Origin: Ophiocordyceps camponoti-saundersi (nom. inval.)
Taxonomy: Eukaryota > Ascomycota > Sordariomycetes > Hypocreales > Ophiocordycipitaceae
Length of the DNA stretch: 34,210 nucleotides
NCBI GenBank assembly: GCA_003339415.1
Contig: PDHQ01000338.1
Coordinates: 1 to 34,210 of the forward strand
Direction of reading: 5' to 3'
In this document: piece by piece, positions 9,241 through 21,817 of the stretch
How positions within the stretch are numbered: the stretch's first letter is position 1
Layout of the letters: each line of letters starts with the position of its first letter
Program-made: the position numbers and the translations under genes
Notes under the pieces: generated by a model
What the model was told of the DNA's origin: nothing
Database searches by the model: none
Seen by the model: the letters and a program-made list of their open reading frames with translations, nothing else

Positions 9241-12200
9241 TACTTAATTAAGTTTAAATAGGAGAGTATATTTAAGGCTATTATATATATAAATATCTCC
9301 CTAGCGTAATTTATAATTATTTAAAGTAATATAATATTATAAGCTATTTAATAGCTTCTAAGTTAGCGTAATATATTCTTTTTATTTTACTAACGCTTAA
9401 TAATAGGGGGGTTAGCCTTATAAGCGTTACCCGTAGGTATTTTTTATAGTAAGGATTTCCTTAATCTTATATTTATTAAAAAATAAGTTATTATTAGAAA
9501 ATTATAAAAAAAGTTTAAAGTAGCTATTAGTAAAAGATTATAATAAGAGTAAATTATATATAGCACGCTTAAGTAAATTAATATAAAATATAAAATATAT
9601 ACCTCTTAGAATATTAAATATAATAGTTAAAAGGGACGGGATAGTAACGATTTTATACTTAGCCTTAAGGTAATTAAGTTTCTTAAATAAGCGGTTAGAA
9701 TAAATATAGCGAAAATCTAACTATATAAAGTTACTAATTTAAAATTATTCCGTAAGGTAATAAGTATTATTAGAAATATTTTATTATTTTTATTAAGCTT
9801 ATATAATAAATACCTAAGTAAGCTAAATATTTTCTTATAAATATTAAGCGAAGGTAATAGCACGCCCCCTTAAGAAGGTAATTAGTGCGGAAAGCGTAAA
9901 TAGCTATTAGATAAAGTCTAAGTTATATTTATATAGTAAGTAGTTTAAACTTACGCTTATTATAAATAACTCTTTATTATTTAATATAAGTTAGTAAGTA
10001 AGTAAGTAAGAAAGCTAATTAAGCTAGGAGAATAATATTATATAATAAAAAATAGCTTATACCTCCTAGTTTATTTATTTTATACCGTTATTAGTTTATA
10101 GGTAATAAGCTATTAATATAAGTTATCTAATATTTATAAAGCGGTAAAAAGTTAACTAAAAGTAACTTATCTAATTCGAACTATAGTTAGATATAATAGC
10201 TATAAGAAAGCTATAAAAACGCTACTAAATATAAATAAAATATCTTATATAATACTCGGCTTTTATAAATATTATTATTTTTAGCTATATATATTTTAAT
10301 AGTTAATTAGTAATAATTATAAGGAAGCGGGGCTAAGAAAGATCTACGGTAAGTAAGTTTATTATAAAGTTTACGGAAATAGTTACTTAGTACCTTTTTA
10401 GGGGTAGTAACGGTTATAATAAGCTTTAATAATAACGGCGTTAAAAGTAATTCCTATAATAATAATAATTTCGAATAAATCGCGCTATATTAGTTAATAT
10501 ACTATCCTAATAATAATAATAATAAAGTAATATAAACGTAATATTTTTACTAAGGTATTTTATAAGTAAAGAATTATAAGTTTTTTAAATTAAGGTAATT
10601 ATTAAGAGTTCTTAATTAGGTACTTAGAGTTAGCTTTAGAATTATAGCTAGCTACTAGCGGAAAGGGAATAATTTATAATTTACTCCTTTATACCCGCTT
10701 TAAGAGGGAACTTTTAAGCGCCCTCTTATAGCGCGGTACGTTATATTATATAAAGTAAGTTAGATTATAACGCTATAAGCTATAATTCCCTTAAATACTT
10801 ATCTACGAAAAGGGCTAGTATTATAAAAGTAATATTTTAGCTTTAAACTAGTTATAGTCCGAAGGAATAAATAGATAAAGGTTATATAATATAGCCGAAA
10901 TACGAAGCGGTATATTATCGCTCCTAATTATAATAGGAGAGGGTATTAAGCTAAGTAGCTTACTTATTTAAGTAATATTATAAATAGAAATTAAAAAGAG
11001 TAAGCGTTTTAGCTTATTAAGCTTAATATTCCGATATAGCTTTAGGAGTAATAAAATACTTTAAGGCTTTATAATCCGTAAATATAGTAAATAGGGAGAA
11101 GACGCTTTAAAGTTTAGCTAACTACGCTTTAAGGTAATAGATAATAATAAGAAGTTCCTTATCGTAAATTATATAATTCCGTTTTATAAGCTAAAGCTTT
11201 TAAAAGAAATATATTATAAGCTATAGGATTTAATCTTAACCGCGCTAAGAAAAATAGCTACTAATTACCTTACTTAAATAGTCTACTTTTATAACGGTAT
11301 TAAGATCGGGGCTTTATTAAGCGAAGGCGGGGAAGGAGATAAACGCGTTTTTTAGTTACTTAAAAGCGTCTTAATAAGTTAAAATCTAATTAAAAAGAGC
11401 GTTACGCTTTATAAAAATAATAAGTAAGGCTATAAAGGAGGAAAACTAAAAAATAAAATTATAATAAAAGTTTATAAAGCTAATAAAATTACGTATACCT
11501 TTTATATAAGTTAGTGCCTCTTAGTCTTAAATCGCTAAAATCTTAGCTAGGTTCGGGCGTACCTCTTATCCGGCGTAGATAATAAACTTAAAATATTTAA
11601 CTTTATAAATTATAAATACGTATTTATTAAAATTTAGATATAGTTTAGCTTACCGTAATTTTATAAAAATAATATAAACTTTCTTCTAATAGTCCGAAAA
11701 TAAGCTACCTAAATAGATAAGAATATTATTAAGGTAAATAGTAATAAAATCCTTAAAGGAATCGCTTAGGGAAATATTAATATATTATTAGAATAAGGCG
11801 GGGGCGCTAGTAAGATTAAAGGGGTAAATAAGGTATTCGAATAGCCCGAAACGCGTGCAGAAAGTAGTTAGATATTCCTCGCCCTTTATAATATATATCT
11901 TATAAAAAGTAATATATATATTAAGTTTAGTAAACTACTAAGCGCTAGAAAGATTATATAGAGTTTCCTTTATAAGGGGTAAAAGATAGCAGTCTTACTT
12001 AGTAAGTTAATTTAAGGCCCGATAATTAATATAAAATTATTAGCTACCCTTAAGCTTTTTAGCTAGGAGGACTAAGGCGGCTATAAATAATAAGCTTACG
12101 CGAATCTATCTTTTATCTATTAGATTAGTAATTTACTTTTATATTTTAAAAAAGTATTCGCGCGGTATATTATATAATAGCCCTTAAGGTAATAGCGGTA

Positions 12201-12900
12201 AAGATTTATTAAGCTATTATTATAAACGGATATAATAATTATATATACTATAATAAGGGGGAAAAACGCTTACTTTTTCTTTATTAAAAAGGTCGCTAAA
12301 GTTAGATATTTTAGAAAATAAAGAAACTAATAAGGTAAAAGGAGATAATATTTTAATCCGTAAAACGCGTAAGATATCTTATAAGCTTATAATAAAGAAA
12401 TAATAGCCTATTTACTAATAGGATTCGCGCCTTATTAGTATAGTAAAAATTAAGCTTAAGATAGTAACCGTTTAATATTTTTAAACTTATATTTTACTAT
12501 ACGGAATAATAAAGTTATTTATAAAGTAGACTATAAGATATTATTATCTCGCGTAAAAAGATATATTATACCGCGCTATCTAAGGAGAGCTAAAAATTAT
12601 ATCTTAAATTAAGCTAAGGATTATATATATAACTATAAGCGTCTACTAGCTATTAATATCGGTAATAAACTAGACGATATAATAAATTAGGAAAAAGTCC
12701 TTAAAGTAAACTTATTTCTAATAGCGGATTTAAACTATAATACGGATTATACGCGGAGTAAGGAGAGGAATATATTAAAGATAATAATATTATACTTAAA
12801 ACTCGCTTACGGTAGCGTAATAGTTATAGCTATTATCTACTTATACGTTAATAAAGGTAATAGAATTTACGAGAATAGGGATAAGGAGAGGACTTATATT
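9200..12900 (-). pseudogene. Gypsy element 1 pol remnant (PR?, RT, RNase H, IN, chromodomain)
   Basis: Read on the minus strand. The reverse transcriptase has FGLFEYLFTPFNLTSAPATF near 11800-11880, and the catalytic box reads YLNN at 11725-11736 instead of YLDD (Asp to Asn by G-to-A change). RNase H shows YDKELL near 11190 and TDYKALKYF near 11050-11090. Integrase core (9990-10260) keeps ISNYSSN, AYYL and NNGIK, with Asp and His positions replaced by Asn and Tyr. The integrase C-terminus (9540-9960) has LFKKLNYLKAKY and FYINLLKR, followed by a chromodomain-like stretch (9310-9490) with NEYEIKEIL and ALVK. Dozens of in-frame stops make it non-functional. The protease is not clearly readable. 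Confidence 0.85.
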
Positions 12901-12949
12901 TATATTCCTTATAATATCCGTAAATTAGTTTTTTAAATTATTATTTATT

Positions 12950-13800
12950 AAATCGACGTAATTACCTTCCCCTTATAAGAGACTTAATATAGGGAGGATT
13001 CTTTTCCCTAATCTAAATAAATATCCTAGTTAGCCTCTCCCGTTTCTACGAAGCGTACGGATAAGGATAAGGGCGAAGATAAGTATATTAGATAATCCCT
13101 TATAAAGTAGCTTACCTAGCTATAATATAGATAACGTTTTTTAACCTAACGCTTATTATATTCCTCCGTAAAAATATAGGGAGTAGAATAGTAAGGTTTT
13201 AAATATTACCCTTTATATTTATTACGTTTTTAACCGCGGGAAGAATACCCTAAAGTTGTGCTAGTTTAGTAAATATCTATTATAAGTATATTAACGTCCT
13301 AAGCCGCTAAGGAAAAAGTAAGGGAAAAGGGTATTCGACCTTTACTTTCGATCCGGAATAACTTAATATTAATAATAATAAAATAAATACGGGCTACGGC
13401 CGAAATATAATTATTAAGGGGAATATCGCGTCTAAAATAGTAGCGTTATAACTTAGGGGTAAGTACGCGACGTAAATATATTACCTTAATTTTATTTACT
13501 TATATAGTACCTCCTAAAAGTAATAGTTTTACCTTAAAACGAATAAGGAAATCGGAGAATAACTTAGAGGTACCTTAAGAGAGCTTTTCTAACTTTATTA
13601 TAGCTATCTAATAGCGGTAAAAATTAGTAAATATTATATTAAGATACTTAAGGAAAGTCTTAACTTAGTACTAATATTCCTTACCTTATTTAAAAAATAA
13701 GGCTACTTTTAACTAAATAGTAAGCGATAGATACTAATAAAGGAAAACCTATTAGTTATAATTATTACTAATAAAAGTATAATCCGCTAATAGCTTATAT
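12950..13800 (-). pseudogene. Gypsy element 1 gag remnant with mutated zinc knuckle
   Basis: The minus strand reads a capsid-like stretch (LYKYI/VRYIYV...LSYNATILDAIFP across overlapping frames, about 13400-13560). A CX2CX4HX4C spacing follows at 13092-13133, in which all four ligands are Tyr. TGT to TAT and CAT to TAT are exactly the RIP-type changes, so this is a dead CCHC knuckle. Frame integrity is lost and the exact ends are unknown. Confidence 0.6.
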
Positions 13801-14055
13801 AATATAAGAGCTTGCTAAGCTAGAAAAAAGGTTTTATCGCTATTAAAAGGGGAGCTAGATAGAAAAGGTTTCTAGCGTAAGGGCTATAATAAGGGCTCCG
13901 GCTAAGGTTACTAATATTATATTAAGAAATAAATAATATCGCGTTATACTTATAAAACCTCCTATAACTTAGAAATTATCGCCTATTACTATTATAGCTA
14001 GGCGATAATTACTTTTTAAGAGATAAGGTTATCTATCGTAATAATAATCGTTTTA

Positions 14056-14241
14056 TATAAGGGTTTAGCCTCCGGGCTATTTACGAGGAGGTAACTTTAT
14101 TATTTAGAATAACTATAAAGAATTATAGAAAAGGGGTTATAACGCCTAATAAGGGTAGGCGATCCGCGCGCGCGCCGCGCGCGGAAATAACTAATTACCT
14201 TACGTAACTTAGATATTTAGGTATAGCCCGAATCCCTTATA
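14056..14241 (-). repeat. Gypsy element 1, 5' LTR (186 bp)
   Basis: Same length as the copy at 7757-7942, with near-identical ends and the same CG-only run (14165-14183). As the element reads on the minus strand, this is the 5' LTR. The primer-binding site, expected just below 14056, is too mutated to assign a tRNA. Confidence 0.88.
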
Positions 14242-14246
14242 TATAA
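14242..14246. other. Target-site duplication TATAA, right copy
   Basis: Second copy of the TATAA that precedes the left LTR. The TIR element resumes at the next base. Confidence 0.65.
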
Positions 14247-14345
14247 ATATAAATAAATTTTTTAGAAATTATTATAAAATATTTAAAAGAAATTTTTAAA
14301 AATATTAGTATATAATATTACTTTTTAATAAAAGTTTTAATATAC
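14247..14345. repeat. Outer part of the right TIR arm, displaced by the Gypsy insertion
   Basis: AGAAATTATTATAAAATATTT and flanking bases match the reverse complement of about 6790-6892. Similarity fades beyond 14345. Confidence 0.75.
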
Positions 14346-14690
14346 TTATTAAAATTAATAATATTTATAATAAAAGATAATTTTTAAGAAAATTATAATA
14401 TTATCTTAGTTATTATTTTTATAATTATAATTTTTATAATAGCTTTAAGCTAGCGTTAAAAATTAATAAAAAAACTAATAATATTTAAAAAATAATTATA
14501 AAATTCTTTAAAAGCTATTAATATATATTAAAAATTTCTAATAAAGTATTATATTTTATTTAAGTTATAACCGCGCTAATAAACTTAGTATTTTAACTAA
14601 TAGCGTTATTTTTATAAAAGTTTTATATTTTTTAATATTTATAAAAAGCTAACTTTATTAATATAAAATAACTTAAAAGGTTTTAAAATA
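14346..14690. other. RIP-mutated AT block between Gypsy copies
   Basis: AT-rich sequence without recognisable protein remnant or tandem structure. It may hold the end of the TIR element's host sequence or an older element. Confidence 0.5.
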
Positions 14691-14834
14691 TATATAATAT
14701 ATATACTTAAAGTTATAATCTATATATAGCCCGCGCCTATTCCGCGTATAGCGCTAACTAATTATATATACTTATATATACCCCGCGCTTATTATACGCG
14801 TAAACTTAACTAAGCACCCTTATATAACTTAGCT

Positions 14835-14853
14835 ATTCGGGCATAGCCCGAAT
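14835..14853. repeat. Perfect 8-bp hairpin in the element 2 LTR end
   Basis: ATTCGGGC and GCCCGAAT pair perfectly around a 3-base ATA loop. The matching element 1 copies are partly broken by mutation. Confidence 0.7.
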
Positions 14854-15399
14854 CCTTTATATACTCCGCCGCCCTAAGAAAAAAGTATTTCCGGCCGCGG
14901 TATATATATATATAAGGTATAAGTTAAGATACTTTTTATATAAAAATTTTTTCTTCCTTTTTATTCTTCTTAACTAATTATATTATTTTTTCTCGCTAAG
15001 TAATTTTTTCTCTAAGCTTTATATTTTACTATTTTATTACTATATTCTTATAATTATTTTTCTATTATTATAATTTTTTTAAGCTTTTTATATTTTTTAA
15101 GTTATTATTTTACTATTTTAATATATTATTTAATTAGCTATAGTTACTATTTTATATAATAACAGTATATATTATAAAAAGAGATTTAAATAATAAAAGC
15201 GTTATTATATTATAAAAAGTAAAATATTTATATATTTCTTATATTTAGAACTTTTAAAATAGCTATTATATTAACTATTAATATAGTTATAAAATAGCTT
15301 ATAAAGCGTATAAATAATAGCGAAAATAATACTTTTAGGAAAGGTACCTTTTTATAATAGATATATATTTATAATAAGCTATTTATAACTTATAAATAA

Positions 15400-16300
15400 T
15401 AGTTAGGGAAAGATAAGCTATTACTTTACTTACTCGCCCTTATATTAAAAAAGTCTTTAATTAGTATACCTAGCTTATACCGGAGTTTCTTACTTATATT
15501 AATTATTTATAGATTATATTAGCCGCTATTTATATTATATTATACCCGGTAATTAATCTTTACGCCCTCTTTACGCTTAAATAATAATAGTTTTTTACGC
15601 TTATCCCCGCTATTAATAATATAATCGCTATATTTACCTTATATACCTTAACTTATAATATATTTTTAGTAATAATATAATATTATTAATAATAATAATA
15701 TTAATAAGGCGCCTTTACTACTAGCCTTAACTTTTTTCGCCTTATAATATAAAGTATTTTTCTAATAATAAGAGGAGTAATAATAATAAATTCTTAAGTA
15801 ATAGTAAGATAAGCGGGCTATTTAAATTATAAACCGCTAAATAGATATTAATATATAAAAGCGTAAGAATAAGGAGAAAAATAATATTTCTCGCTAAATA
15901 ATTATAGCGCTAATTAATTTATATAATATATTAAGCTTACCCGTTATCTTATAATACGCTATTTTTACTAACTTGTATATATTACTTAGTTTTTAGTTAC
16001 TTAATATTTAAATATATTATTTATCCTTTTCCTTTATTATATATAAATAAAGTAAATTTATATTAGCGCTTAAATATAGCATGCGCGGTTTAAAAATAAA
16101 ATAAGCGAGATTTCCGCTATTAGCGTTATATTAAATATTCCCTTAGCTTTAAAATATATCTTTCCTTATTTAAGAATATATCTATTATAAGTTAATATTA
16201 GCGTTAAGCTATAGCTAATATTATAATAATCTTCTTAGTTACTTAATTATAATAAAAGATTTTTTAAAAAAAGTAAAAAAGGTAAATATTAGCTTAAAGT
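15400..16300 (+). pseudogene. Antisense Gln-rich ORF remnant inside Gypsy element 2
   Basis: The plus strand reads ALTFFAL, then a Gln-rich block (positions about 15757-15800, mainly TAA codons in a CAA pattern), then ILK and INRQIDINI. It lines up with the SLNAFAS, Gln-rich and ILALQREE segments of the antisense ORF of element 1 (about 8756-8870). Conservation in two diverged copies argues that this was a real frame. Limits are approximate and function is unknown. Confidence 0.45.
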
Positions 16301-16699
16301 TAATATAAGAAGTAAAAAGGAGCGGGCGGATAAGGAATAAAAGGGAATAAGGGGTAAAAAGATAATATTTTATTTATATAATAAAAAAAGAAAGTTATTT
16401 AAAAGCGATAATTAGTTATAAGAAGCGCTTAAGTAAATATATAATTAAGTTTACTTTAAGCTATTATAAAAATATATATCTTTTTATATAAACTTAAAAT
16501 AGTTTAATATCGCGTAGCGGTTAAAGCTATTAAATAGCTCTTAAGTTAAAATAATATTATTTTTTTATTTTATAAGAATAAGTTAATAAGGCGTCCCGCC
16601 TTATAAATACTAACGTTTAGCGTTTTTTATAGTAAGGATTTCCTTAACTTTATATTTATTAAAAAATAAGTTATTATAAAAAAAATAAAAAAGGGAATT

Positions 16700-19600
16700 T
16701 AGCTAAAAGTTAATAAATAACTAAAATAATAAAAGGTTATTAATAGCACGCTTAATAAAGTTAATATAAAAAATAAGTTAAATACTAAGTAATATATTAA
16801 AAATAATAATAAATAATATTAATATAGCTATTACCTTATATTAACTTTTAAAATAATTAAGCTTTTAAGATAAATAGTTAGATTATATATAGATAAAGTT
16901 AAGCTATATAAAGTTATTAACTTAAAACTATTCTATAAGTTAGTAAGACTTATTTAAAAAATCTTATTATTATTATTAGGCTTAGGCGATTAAAGCTTAT
17001 ATTAGTTTAATATTATTATAAAAAAATAAATAAACGCTATAGCTTAGCTTTTTAAGGAAAAAATAAAGGCGGCTACTTTTATTAGCTAATAAAGAAAGGT
17101 AATATTAGAGCTATAAAATAAATAGTTAAGACTTATATTTATTATAAATAAGTTTTAATTATTTAAAATAAGCTAATAAATAAGTAAATAGCGCAGCTAG
17201 TTAAATTATAAAAAGGAGATTATATTATATAAAATAGCTTATATTTCCTAATTTATATATTTTATACCTTTATTAGTTTAAAGGTAATATATTATAGAAA
17301 GGAGTTTATATATTTTAGTAAAATAGTAAAAAGAGAGCTAAAAATAGCTTATCTAATTAAAACTATAATTAGAAATTAACTTACGTAAAAAGCTATAAAA
17401 TTATTATTAATATTAGATAAAGCGCTTAGTATATTACTCCGTATTTATAAATATTATAGCTTTAAGCTAAATATATTTAAATAAGCGATTTATAATAATT
17501 ATAGGGAAATAAGGCTAAGACTTTAAAGCGGTAAATAGCTTAGTTATAAAGTTTATAAAAAGGGTTATTTAAAACTTTTTAAAAAAAGATAATAGTTAAA
17601 ATAACTTTTAATAATACTAATAACTAAGGTAATTTTTAGAATAATAATTATTATAAGTAAAATATATTATATTTATAAATATATTATTTTAATAAAACTT
17701 ATATTAAAGAAATATAAAAGTAATATTCTTATTAAAGTATCTTATTATAAGAGAATTATAAGTTTATTAAATAAATATAATAAGAAAGGGTTTTTATTTA
17801 AGAACTTAAAGGCGGCCTTAAAATTATAGCTATTTATAAATAAAAAGGGAGTAGTTTATAACTTATCTATAAATGCCCGCTTTTAGCGGAAACTTTAAAG
17901 CACTTAGCTAAACCGCTTAATAATATATATAATAAAAGGGATTAATATAAAAAGCCTCTAACTAAAAGTCTTATAAGGTTTTATTATAAAAAGGGGCTAA
18001 GGTATCTTAAATAAAAAATATAGCTATAAGGGACTAAGATAAGGCTAAGCTAAACTAAACTAGCTATATCTTAAAAAAGTAAATAGATATAAGCTATATA
18101 ATCTAACTAAAGCGCTTTTTTATCTTATAGCGATCCTATTCTTACTAAGAGAGTATATTAGGCCGTAATACTTATATATTAAGATAATATTAAAGGCGGA
18201 AATTAAAAAAAGTAAGTATCTTAGCCTAACGCGCTTAATTTTCTATTATAGCCTTAAGCGTAGTAAAATACTATAAGGCCTTATAATCTATAAAGAGAGA
18301 GAACGGCCGGGTAACTTTATATAGCTTAGTAAACTATACTTTAAGGTAAAAAATAATAAGAAGAAGTTTTTTATTATAGATTATATAATTCTATTTTATA
18401 AATAAAAGTTTCTTAAAATAATATATAATAAGCTAAAAGATATAATTTAAGCTAAATTAAGAAAAGTACCTACTAATTACCTTATTAGAATAGTTAGCTT
18501 TAATAATAATATTATAGTCCGGATCTTACTAAGTAAAGATAAGGGTAAAAATAATATAAACTTAAGTATATTAAAAGTAAGTAAATATTTATTAGTTTAG
18601 TAAAAAAGTATACCGCGTTTTATAAGTTTAACTAAAAAGGCTATAAGGTTTAAAAAATAAAGTATAAAATTATAATAAAAGTTAGTAAACCTAAAAAGCT
18701 ATATATATACTAAATATAAGTTAGCGCCTCTTATTCTAAAATTATAAAAACTTAAGTAAGGTTTAGCTATATTTTTTTACTAATATAGATAATAAACCTT
18801 AAATATTTAACTTTATAAATAGTAAAGTTATACTTATTAAAGTTAAGGAAAAGCTTAGCTTAATAAAAATATAAAAATATTATATATACCTTATACTAAT
18901 AATTAAAATAGGAACTTTTTAAATAAATAAAAATATTATCTAAGTATATATATTATAATAAAGTTTCTTAAAAAGTTACTAAAAGTAATATTAATATAAT
19001 ATTAAAATATAATAAGTATACTTATAAGGCTAAAAGGGTAAATAAGGTATTTAAAAAAATTAAATTAAGTATAGAAAGTTATAAAGTATTTCTTACTCTT
19101 TATAATATAAAGCTTATAAAAGGTAATATAAATTTTAAGTTTTATAAACTAGCGGGTATTAAAAAGGCTATAAAGCGTCTTCTTAATAAGTAAAAAAAGG
19201 TAATAATCTTACTTTATTATCTTATTTAAAGCGTAATAATTAATATAAAAGCGCTACTCGCCTCTTAGCTTTTTAGTAAATAAAATAAAGGCGGCCGTAG
19301 ATAATAAGCTAGCGCGGATTTATCTTTTATTTATTAAGTTAAGAATTTACTTCCGGACCTTAAAAGATACTTATAAGGTATATTATAAAGTAATTCCTAA
19401 AGTAAAAGGGGTAAAGAACTATTAAGCTTCTAGTATAGTTAAATATAATAATTATAACTATTATAATAAAGGGGCAGTATACTTATTTTCTCTTTATTAA
19501 AAAAGTTAGTAAAGTTTAATATTTTAGAAAATAAAAAAAAGCTTATAGTTAAGGTAAAAGTCTTAATATATAAAACGTAAAAATATCTTATAAGCTAATA

Positions 19601-19900
19601 GTAAGGAATTAGTAACTAATACGCTACTAGGATTTATAATAAATAAGGGCTATAAAGATATAGCTAAGGATAGCTATAATAAGGTAAATAACTTACTAAA
19701 ACTTTAAGTATAAAATAACTAAGCTACTAGTAAGGTAAATTATAATTTCCCGCTTACTAAGATATAGTAAAATATTATTATATACTATTTAAAGTAAGCT
19801 AAGGATTAAATCTTAAGTAAAGCTTAGAATTATATATATTATTATAAGTAACTATTAGGCTTTATATATATAAGTTTATAAAGTAATTTATTATAATAAA
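16700..19900 (-). pseudogene. Gypsy element 2 pol remnant
   Basis: On the minus strand the reverse transcriptase box reads YIYLDNIFIYLKS, with YLDN at 18935-18946 in place of YLDD. An RNase H region aligns with that of element 1 near 18220-18420. Integrase near 17230-17400 keeps ISNYSFN, ISYF and TNKGIKYIN. Stops are mainly TAA/TAG. More degraded than element 1. Confidence 0.75.
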
Positions 19901-20599
19901 TAGCGTTAAAAGCTTTTTTTATATTAAGTTATAGGAAAAAAGCGACTTTTTTCTTAGCTTAGGTAGCTTAAATAATTTTTATAATTATAAGGATAGCTAA
20001 TTTTATTAACTTATTTTATTTATTACCTATTTAGCTATTAGAGAGGAGCTAGTATAATTTAGCGATATTTAATAACCGCTTACTTATAATAAACTTAAGT
20101 ATTTTACTAAAGTAATATAAAAGGGAGATTAGCTTATAGCTACTAGCTTATTAGTAAATTTCTAGCTTTTTGCCTTATCTATATAATATAAGAATAATAA
20201 TAATATAAAGTTAACTTAGAAAGTAAGTAATTTAAAAGTAAGCTTAAAAGATATAAGCAAGCTATATATAAAAAACTAAATAGTATATTTTAAAAAAGCT
20301 AGTTAAGATCTAGTTTATTTTAATTGCCTTTTATAATAATATAATATAAAGGGTAGTTTAAATATTATTTATAATAATATACTATTTTATAAGAAAGCTA
20401 AGTTTAGGCGTTTTATTATTTAAAAGGGGAAGGTTAAGGATAGGGGGAAAGAACTTATTTACTAGGACGCGGGCTTTATTCTTAAAAAACGCAGCCTCGC
20501 CCTTACCCGGGTCTTATAAGGCTAGGAGGTAAATAAGCTTAGCTAGTAGTTTATTATAAAGCTACGCTTAGCGCTTTATATACTAAAACTATCTAAAGT

Positions 20600-21125
20600 T
20601 ATTATTAATAAAATATAAAAAGGAATACTAGTTAGCTTAATAAAAATAAATAATTACCTTTTTCTAATTATAAGTAGATTTTTATAATTATAGCTAGTTA
20701 TACTTAAATAAGGAATTATAATAGCGATACTTAGCTTATTTAGCGTTCCTAATAGCACGGGCGATTATTAAAGTAAACTAAGTTTACTTTTTCTTAAGTA
20801 TTAAGGTATAAAAAGATATAGCGTTTTAAATAACTTATTATAATTTATTATAAAAGTAGTTAAAAGTAGCGTTAATTTAATTAATAGTTTTAATAGCGTT
20901 AAAAATAAAAACTTAAGCGGAGGATTCTTTAATAATAAAGTTTAAATTAGCTTATTTTTATTATAGCTTAAGCGCGGGAGGATTAATATTTTATATATTA
21001 ATTATAAATATTTATAGAATATAATTAAATTTTATAAAGTTAAGGTTTAATTTTATATATATAGTATAAAACTTAGCTAATAGCTATAGCCTAAATTAAA
21101 TCTAATATACTATCTAAATAGCTAT
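20600..21125. other. AT-rich block, unresolved
   Basis: This stretch and the slightly GC-richer patch at 20400-20530 show no motif I can name. It may contain the gag and 5' LTR of element 2 in degraded form. Confidence 0.4.
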
Positions 21126-21129
21126 ATAA

Positions 21130-21768
21130 TAATAATAATAATATTAATATATTAATATACTTTATATAGCTTAAAACTATCTTATATATTTTTTAAAAAA
21201 GGGAAAAACTAAAAAATTAAAGTAAAACCCTCTTTTTAAGTATTACTTTAGCTTTAAGTTAAATACCGCTTATACTTAGCACTTTATATATTTAATAAGT
21301 TAAGTAATAATTAATAATCTAAAAGCTAATATTTCCCTTAAAGCGGACTTTATAATAATAAAAATATATATAAACTAAGTTTAATATAAAGTTTATATAG
21401 CTTATTTATTTTTTTAGCTATTATTATTCTTATAAATAAAATCCTTATAATTAATTAATAGATAATAATAATTTATATATTAGTATACCTTATATATCTT
21501 AGAACTATCTTATATATATTTTAGGAGGGGGAAAAACCGGAGGACTTAGAGTAAAACCCTCCTCTTAAGCGTTACCTCGGCTTCGGGTCGGACCCCGTCC
21601 GCACTCGGCACTCTGCATATTTAATAGCTTAGGTATTAACTAGTAATTTAGAAGCCGATATTTCCCCCAGAGCGGACTCCGCGGCAGTAAGAGTGCGCGT
21701 AAACTAGGTTCGGTACGGAGTCCGCATAGCTTACTTATCCTCCTAGCCGTCGTCGTCCTTATAATTAA
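21130..21768. repeat. Tandem duplication, unit about 329 bp, unequally mutated
   Basis: AGTAAAACCC occurs at 21221 and again at 21550, and similarity extends over the whole unit (for example CTTA(G/A)AACTATCTTATATAT, and TCCTTATAATTAATTAA at each end). The first copy is AT-rich. The second (about 21530-21768) has near-normal GC and retains CA and TG. The second contains a 10-bp inverted repeat, GCGGACTCCG at 21672-21681 and CGGAGTCCGC at 21716-21725. It could be a tandem solo LTR or a MITE; no coding seen. Confidence 0.8.
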
Positions 21769-21817
21769 TTAAAATAGCTTTAATAATTTAATTTATTAAA
21801 GCCTTATTAGTATAGCT

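Larger units (their letters stand above)
7757..14241 (-). mobile_element. Ty3/Gypsy chromodomain LTR retrotransposon (element 1), 6.5 kb, RIP-inactivated
   Basis: Two 186-bp LTRs bound an interior with gag, zinc knuckle, reverse transcriptase, RNase H, integrase and chromodomain remnants, in that order on the minus strand. Stops are almost all TAA or TAG at positions where Gln or Trp is expected, and CA/TG are almost absent. It is inserted in a TIR element with a probable TATAA duplication. A further ORF remnant lies on the plus strand between the chromodomain and the 3' LTR. No reading frame is intact. Confidence 0.9.
6790..14345. mobile_element. Degenerate TIR element, about 1.05 kb, split by a Gypsy insertion
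   Basis: Two arms of about 300 bp in inverted orientation flank a 450-bp AT-only centre (7096-7549) with no coding remnant. The right arm is broken at 7751 and resumes at 14247. Removing 7757-14241 together with one copy of TATAA restores continuous pairing with the left arm. The small size, long TIRs and lack of coding suggest a non-autonomous DNA transposon or fold-back element. The family is unknown. Confidence 0.75.
14700..20600 (-). mobile_element. Second Ty3/Gypsy retrotransposon copy (element 2), RIP-inactivated
   Basis: Collinear with element 1 at an offset near 7.2 kb. The 3' LTR end (CATAGCCCGAATCCTTTATA, ending about 14861) is followed by the same purine-tract complement CTCCGCCGCCC, and RNase H, reverse transcriptase and integrase remnants lie on the minus strand. 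LTR sequence upstream of 14800 differs from element 1, so this is a related subfamily, not a recent duplicate. I cannot find its right LTR; the right boundary is a guess. Confidence 0.75.

Noticed and set aside
9390..9470. Plus-strand stretch reading LTLNNRGVSLISV, resembling an integrase motif
   Set aside because: The integrase core, C-terminus and chromodomain read clearly on the minus strand through 9310-10260. The plus-strand resemblance is a coincidence of the opposite frame.
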